Source: Actinomadura sp. KC06
GTDB taxonomy: Bacteria; Actinomycetota; Actinomycetes; Streptosporangiales; Streptosporangiaceae
Assembly: GCF_004348735.1 (NCBI RefSeq)
Contig: NZ_SMKT01000068.1
Span: forward strand, 1-43,190
Direction of reading: 5' to 3'
DNA: 43,190 nucleotides
Part shown: positions 39,671 to 43,190 of the stretch, in pieces
Layout: every line of letters starts with the position of its first letter
How positions within the stretch are numbered: position 1 is the stretch's first letter
Notes under the pieces: generated by a model
The model's database searches: none
Told to the model about the DNA's origin: nothing
The model's input: only the letters and a program-made list of their open reading frames with translations
Translations under genes and position numbers: made by a program

Positions 39671-40429
39671 TCACTCGCGATGGAGCTTGTGCGGCGCGGC
39701 CTGGACGCGCGGCTGGACGTCGATGCGATCGATGTTCACATGCGGCGGGCGCGTCACCGCCCACGCGACGCAGTCGGCGACGTCATCGGCGACCAGGGGC
39801 TCCGGGACGCCCTCGTACGGCTTGGCGGCCTTCTCCTCGTCGCCGTGGAACCGGACCAGCGAGAACTCCTCCGTCTTCACCAGCCCCGGCGCGATCTCGG
39901 TGACGCGGACGGGCTCGGCGACCAGTTCGAGCCGCAGCACGTCGTTCACCGCGTAGGCGGCGAACTTGGCCGCGTTGTACCCGCCGCCGCCCTCGTACGG
40001 GACGTGCCCCGCCAGCGAGGTGATGTTGACGACGTGGCCGTCGCCGCTCTCGATCAGCTTGGGCAGCAGCGCCTGCGTCACCCGGACGAGCCCGAGGACG
40101 TTGCTGTCGTACATCGCCTGCCACTCGCGCAGATCGGCGGTCGCGACGGGGTCGAGGCCGAGCGCGCCGCCGGCGTTGTTGACCAGCACGTGGCAGCCGG
40201 CGACGGCCTCCGCGAGCGCGTCCACCGATTCCTGCGACGTCACGTCCAGGGTGAGGGGCGCGATCTTCCCGGCGCCCGGCACGGTCTCGGCGATCTCCCT
40301 GGCGAGGGCGTCCAGGCGGTCTCGGCGCCGCGCGGCTAGGACGACGTTGAACCCCTCTGCCGCCAGGCGCCTAGCCGTGGCCGCTCCGATCCCGCTGCTC
40401 GCTCCGGTCACTATCGCGGTCTTGCGCAT
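39671..40429 (-). CDS. Short-chain dehydrogenase/reductase, YdfG-like (252 aa)
   Basis: Cofactor motif 'VTGASSGIGAATARRLAAEGFNVVLAARRRDRLD' (Arg-rich after beta2, suggesting NADP), 'NNAGGALG', catalytic Ser in 'NITSLAGHVPY' and 'YNAAK' (Tyr-x3-Lys) are all present. The long form of 'LVADDVADCVAWAVTRPPHVNIDRIDVQP' is typical of YdfG/NADP-dependent 3-hydroxy acid dehydrogenases. The substrate is undefined. It is divergent from mshA, sharing the spacer with the SigR-type promoter. Confidence 0.93.
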   Translation of the reverse strand: MRKTAIVTGASSGIGAATARRLAAEGFNVVLAARRRDRLDALAREIAETVPGAGKIAPLTLDVTSQESVDALAEAVAGCHVLVNNAGGALGLDPVATADLREWQAMYDSNVLGLVRVTQALLPKLIESGDGHVVNITSLAGHVPYEGGGGYNAAKFAAYAVNDVLRLELVAEPVRVTEIAPGLVKTEEFSLVRFHGDEEKAAKPYEGVPEPLVADDVADCVAWAVTRPPHVNIDRIDVQPRVQAAPHKLHRE

Positions 40430-40529
40430 GCTCCAAGCCTCCCAGGTACCGGCGTTCCAGGCGGGCGGCGGGGGGCGCCGGTGAGGTCCGTCACTGTGGC
40501 GAGAAGTCACGATTGTCACCCAAGTTCAG

Positions 40530-40555
40530 GGAACAGGTAACGCGGTCGATAGGTT
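40530..40555 (+). promoter_or_regulatory. Candidate SigR promoter of mshA
   Basis: GGAAC (40530-40534), exactly 18 nt, GTT (40553-40555). The GTG start is 23 nt further on. mshA is a known SigR target in Streptomyces, where the consensus is GGAAT-N18-GTT. Confidence 0.65.
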
Positions 40556-40577
40556 GCACTACCGGAGGTGGTGTCCG

Positions 40578-41906
40578 GTGTCGCGTCGTATCAGCCGAGT
40601 TGCGACGGTCAGTGTTCATACATCCCCCCTCGATCAACCGGGTACCGGCGACGCGGGCGGCATGAACGTCTACATCGTCGAGGTGGCCAAGCGCCTCGCG
40701 GCCAGGGGCGTCGAGGTCGACATCTTCACCCGCGCCACCTGCCGCGCGATGCCGCCCGTCGTCGAGCTGGCGCCGGGCGTCCTCGTCCGCAACGTCGTCG
40801 CCGGGCCGTTCGAGGAGCTCGACAAGACGGAGCTGCCCCGGCACCTGTGCGGCTTCACGTCCGGCATCCTGCGCGCCGAGGCGGTCCACGAGCCCGGCCA
40901 CTACGACCTCCTCCACACGCACTACTGGCTGTCGGGTCAGGCCGGGTGGGCGGCGAAGCAGCGGTGGGGCGTCCCGCTCGTCCACTCCATGCACACCATG
41001 GCGAAGGTGAAGAACGCGGCCCTCGCGGACGGCGACAAACCCGAACCGGCAGAGCGCGTCCTAGGCGAGGAGCAGGTCGTGGCGTCGTCCGACCAGCTCG
41101 TCGCCAACACCGCCGAGGAAGCCCGCCAGCTCGTCGACCTGTACGACGCCGATCCCTCGCGCGTCGCGACCGTCAGCCCCGGCGTGGACCTGTCGATGTT
41201 CCATCCCGAGTCGTCCCTGGCCCGCAGCACCGGCCTCCTCCCGCACCGCACCGGCCCGGCCCGGCGCCGCCTCGGGCTCCCCCGCGACGCGTACGTGCTG
41301 CTGTTCGTCGGCCGCATCCAGCCGCTCAAGGCCCCCGACGTCCTCCTGCGCGCCGTCGCCCGCATGCTCGCGGACGACCCGTCCCTGCGCCGCAGGCTCG
41401 TCGTCGCCGTCGTCGGCGGCCCCAGCGGATCCGGACGCTGCCGCCCCGAGGGCCTGCAGAACCTCGCCGCCGACCTCGGCATCTCCGATGTGATGCGCTT
41501 CGAGCCCCCGAGCCCGCAGGCCGAGCTCGCCGACTGGTACCGCGCCGCGGACGTGACCGTCGTCCCGTCCCACAGCGAGTCGTTCGGGCTCGTCGCCGTC
41601 GAGTCCCAGGCCTGCGGGACGCCCGTCGTCGCGTCCCGCGTCGGCGGGCTCCGCACCGCCGTCGCCGACGGCGAGTCCGGCCTCCTGATCTCCGGCCACG
41701 ACCCGGCCGGCTACGCCGCCGTCCTGCGCCGCCTCCACGCCGAACCCGGCCTGCACGCCCGCCTCGCCCGCGGCGCCGTCCGCCACGCCCACACCTTCGG
41801 CTGGGACGCCACGGTCGACAACCTCCTGGACGTGTATACCGGAGCCGTGGACATCCGCACCTCGCCGATCCCGGCCGCCCGTAGCGCCGCGCAGGTCACC
41901 GCATGA
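40578..41906 (+). CDS. mshA: D-inositol-3-phosphate glycosyltransferase MshA (mycothiol biosynthesis)
   Basis: This GT4 enzyme transfers GlcNAc from UDP-GlcNAc to 1-L-myo-inositol 1-phosphate, the first step of mycothiol synthesis. It shows 'PGTGDAGGMNVYIVEVAKRLAARGVEVDIFTR', 'LLHTHYWLSGQAGWAAK', 'PLVHSMHTMAKVKN', 'TVSPGVDLSMFHP', 'LLFVGRIQPLKAPDVLL' and 'HSESFGLVAVESQACGTPVVAS' (nucleotide-sugar Glu). GTG at 40578 has GGAGG at 9 nt and gives 442 aa. It overlaps the downstream YbjN gene (ATGA). Confidence 0.97.
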   Translation: MSRRISRVATVSVHTSPLDQPGTGDAGGMNVYIVEVAKRLAARGVEVDIFTRATCRAMPPVVELAPGVLVRNVVAGPFEELDKTELPRHLCGFTSGILRAEAVHEPGHYDLLHTHYWLSGQAGWAAKQRWGVPLVHSMHTMAKVKNAALADGDKPEPAERVLGEEQVVASSDQLVANTAEEARQLVDLYDADPSRVATVSPGVDLSMFHPESSLARSTGLLPHRTGPARRRLGLPRDAYVLLFVGRIQPLKAPDVLLRAVARMLADDPSLRRRLVVAVVGGPSGSGRCRPEGLQNLAADLGISDVMRFEPPSPQAELADWYRAADVTVVPSHSESFGLVAVESQACGTPVVASRVGGLRTAVADGESGLLISGHDPAGYAAVLRRLHAEPGLHARLARGAVRHAHTFGWDATVDNLLDVYTGAVDIRTSPIPAARSAAQVTA

Positions 41907-42394
41907 GCGCCGCCGACATCATCAGGACGACCCTGCAGGCCGCCGACCTGGAGTTCGACGAGCCCCGCCCGGACGCGTTCTTCGTCAAGCTCCCCGGCCA
42001 GCACAAGCTCGCCACCATGACCTGGCTGATCGTCGGCGAGCACAGCCTGCACGTCGAGGCGTTCTTCTGCCGCCGTCCCGACGAGAACCACGCCGGCTTC
42101 TACCGCTTCCTCCTGGAGAAGAACGGCCGCATGTACGGGGTCGCGTTCGCGCTCGACGACGTCGGCGACGTCCACCTCGTCGGCAGGCTCGCCCTCGCGT
42201 CGGTATCGCCGGACGAGATCGACCGCCTCCTCGGCTGCGTCCTCACCTACTCCGACGAGAACTTCGACAAGGCGCTGGAACGCGGGTTCAAATCGTCCAT
42301 CCAGCGCGAATGGGACTGGCGCGTCAAGCGCGGCGAGAGCCTCGCCAACCTCCAGGCCTTCGCCTCCTTCGCCGACCCGGCCAACCGCGGCTGA
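41903..42394 (+). CDS. YbjN-domain protein (163 aa)
   Basis: A YbjN/type-III-chaperone-like fold ('IRTTLQAADLEFDEPRPDAFFVKLPGQHKLATMTWLIVGEHSLHVEAFFCRRPDENHAGFYRFLLEKNGRMYGVAFALDDVGDVHLVGRLAL') matches the conserved protein (Rv0487-like) that sits between mshA and gpm in actinobacteria. It is translationally coupled to mshA. Function unknown. Confidence 0.92.
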   Translation: MSAADIIRTTLQAADLEFDEPRPDAFFVKLPGQHKLATMTWLIVGEHSLHVEAFFCRRPDENHAGFYRFLLEKNGRMYGVAFALDDVGDVHLVGRLALASVSPDEIDRLLGCVLTYSDENFDKALERGFKSSIQREWDWRVKRGESLANLQAFASFADPANRG

Positions 42395-42409
42395 CCATCG
42401 CCATGCCGC

Positions 42410-42415
42410 TAGGCT
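42410..42415 (+). promoter_or_regulatory. Leaderless -10 box of gpmA
   Basis: TAGGCT lies 8 nt before the ATG, and no Shine-Dalgarno sequence is present. Confidence 0.45.
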
Positions 42416-42423
42416 CTGATCCC

Positions 42424-43190
42424 ATGGCGACCCTGGTATTGCTCCGGCACGGCGAAAGCGTCTGGAACGCGGAAGGACTGTTCACCGGATGGGTGGACGT
42501 CGACCTGTCCGCGAAGGGCGAGAGCGAGGCGACCAAAGGCGGCGACCTGCTCCTGGACGCCGACATCACCCCCGACGTGGTGCACACCTCCCTGCTGAAG
42601 CGGGCCATCCGCACCGCCAACATCGCCTTGGACGTCGCCGACCTTCTCTGGATCCCCGTCCGCCGTTCCTGGCGCCTCAACGAGCGCCACTACGGCGCTC
42701 TCCAGGGCAAGAACAAGGCCCAGACCCGCGAGGAATTCGGCGAGCAGCAATTCATGACCTGGCGCCGTTCCTACGACACCCCGCCGCCGCCCATCAAGGA
42801 CGACGACCCCCTCTCCCAGGTCAACGACCTCCGCTACGCCGAACTCCCGTCCGAGCTCATCCCCCGGACCGAATGCCTCGCCGACGTCGTCGACCGCATG
42901 CTGCCCTACTGGTACGACTCGGTCGTCCCCGACCTGGCCGCCGGAAAGACCGTCCTCGTCGCCGCGCACGGCAACTCCCTCCGCGGCCTCGTCAAGCACC
43001 TGGACGACGTCTCCGACGAGCAGATCGTCGGCCTGAACATCCCCACCGGCATCCCCCTCGTCTACGAACTCGACGACGACTTCGCCCCCCTCAAACGCGG
43101 CGGCGAGTACCTGGACCCGGCCGCCGCCAAGGCCGCGATAGAGGCCGTGAGAAACCAGGGCGCGGCTCCCACTCCCCCACTCCCCAAGCC
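42424..43190 (+). CDS. gpmA: 2,3-Bisphosphoglycerate-dependent phosphoglycerate mutase (3' end beyond window)
   Basis: The frame begins 'MATLVLLRHGESVWNAEGLFTGWVDVDLSAKG' and stays open to the right edge (about 255 codons). The phospho-acceptor His is in 'LRHGES', followed by 'LNERHYGALQGKNKAQTREEFGEQQFMTWRRSYDTPPPP' and the second catalytic His in 'VLVAAHGNSLRGLVKHL'. It interconverts 3- and 2-phosphoglycerate in glycolysis. Usual length is 247-255, so few residues should be missing. The order mshA-ybjN-gpm is conserved in mycobacteria, where senX3-regX3 follow. Confidence 0.96.
   Translation, partial: MATLVLLRHGESVWNAEGLFTGWVDVDLSAKGESEATKGGDLLLDADITPDVVHTSLLKRAIRTANIALDVADLLWIPVRRSWRLNERHYGALQGKNKAQTREEFGEQQFMTWRRSYDTPPPPIKDDDPLSQVNDLRYAELPSELIPRTECLADVVDRMLPYWYDSVVPDLAAGKTVLVAAHGNSLRGLVKHLDDVSDEQIVGLNIPTGIPLVYELDDDFAPLKRGGEYLDPAAAKAAIEAVRNQGAAPTPPLPK

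Noticed and set aside
1..43190. tRNA, rRNA, insertion sequences, prophage or CRISPR arrays
   Set aside because: No cloverleaf ending in CCA-like stems, transposase, integrase, terminal repeat or repeat-spacer array could be recognised by reading; small RNAs cannot be excluded.

Overview
The window is high-GC actinobacterial chromosome, most like the Thermomonosporaceae/Streptosporangiales (Actinomadura-type). The grounds are strong GC bias at third codon positions, mycothiol biosynthesis (mshA), CarD, a PhoR-PhoP/SenX3-RegX3-type two-component system, many GTG/TTG starts and many apparently leaderless genes. The genus is an inference; no rRNA or tRNA gene is visible.

The backbone is a core order known from Streptomyces and mycobacteria, here broken into pieces. 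rlmB-cysS lies at 2.9-5.4 kb, ispF-carD at 15.6-16.6 kb, phoP-phoR with divergent phoU at 19.0-21.9 kb, and mshA-ybjN-gpmA at 40.6 kb to the right edge. Two accessory blocks separate these pieces. Block 1 (5.5-15.6 kb) holds an ECF42-type sigma module with an alpha/beta hydrolase, two unknown membrane proteins, a barrel-like unknown plus fumarylacetoacetase, a large LuxR-type ATPase regulator and a cysteine-dioxygenase-like cupin. Block 2 (21.9-40.5 kb) holds a VapBC-type toxin-antitoxin pair, a GT87 mannosyltransferase, a DesK/DesR-type two-component pair, a BlaI/M56-peptidase pair, a marR-MFS-DinB-like cluster, an attenuated auxiliary tryptophanyl-tRNA synthetase, a TetR/methyltransferase/HTH_42 (AlkZ-like) cluster, a MarR/extradiol dioxygenase pair and assorted housekeeping-like enzymes. 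The left edge (0-2.9 kb) holds a second ECF42 module and an EamA exporter.

The richest signal is regulatory. At 29.74-29.92 kb a 12-residue leader peptide with tandem Trp codons is followed by four alternately pairing segments and an intrinsic terminator ahead of trpS: a ribosome-mediated attenuator. A four-unit 11-bp PHO box lies between phoR and phoU. SigR-type GGAA-N18-GTT promoters precede both mshA and carD. Inverted-repeat operators sit on the promoters of vapBC, the DesK-like kinase, blaI, tetR, the methyltransferase and the marR/dioxygenase pair. Eleven genes have a TANNNT box 6-8 nt before the start codon, the hallmark of leaderless transcription.

Many convergent gene pairs overlap or abut at their stop codons; the only clear bidirectional terminator is the composite hairpin between the lipoprotein gene and phoP. 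Functional assignments rest on motifs and family knowledge. Searches and experiments that would settle them are given under findings.
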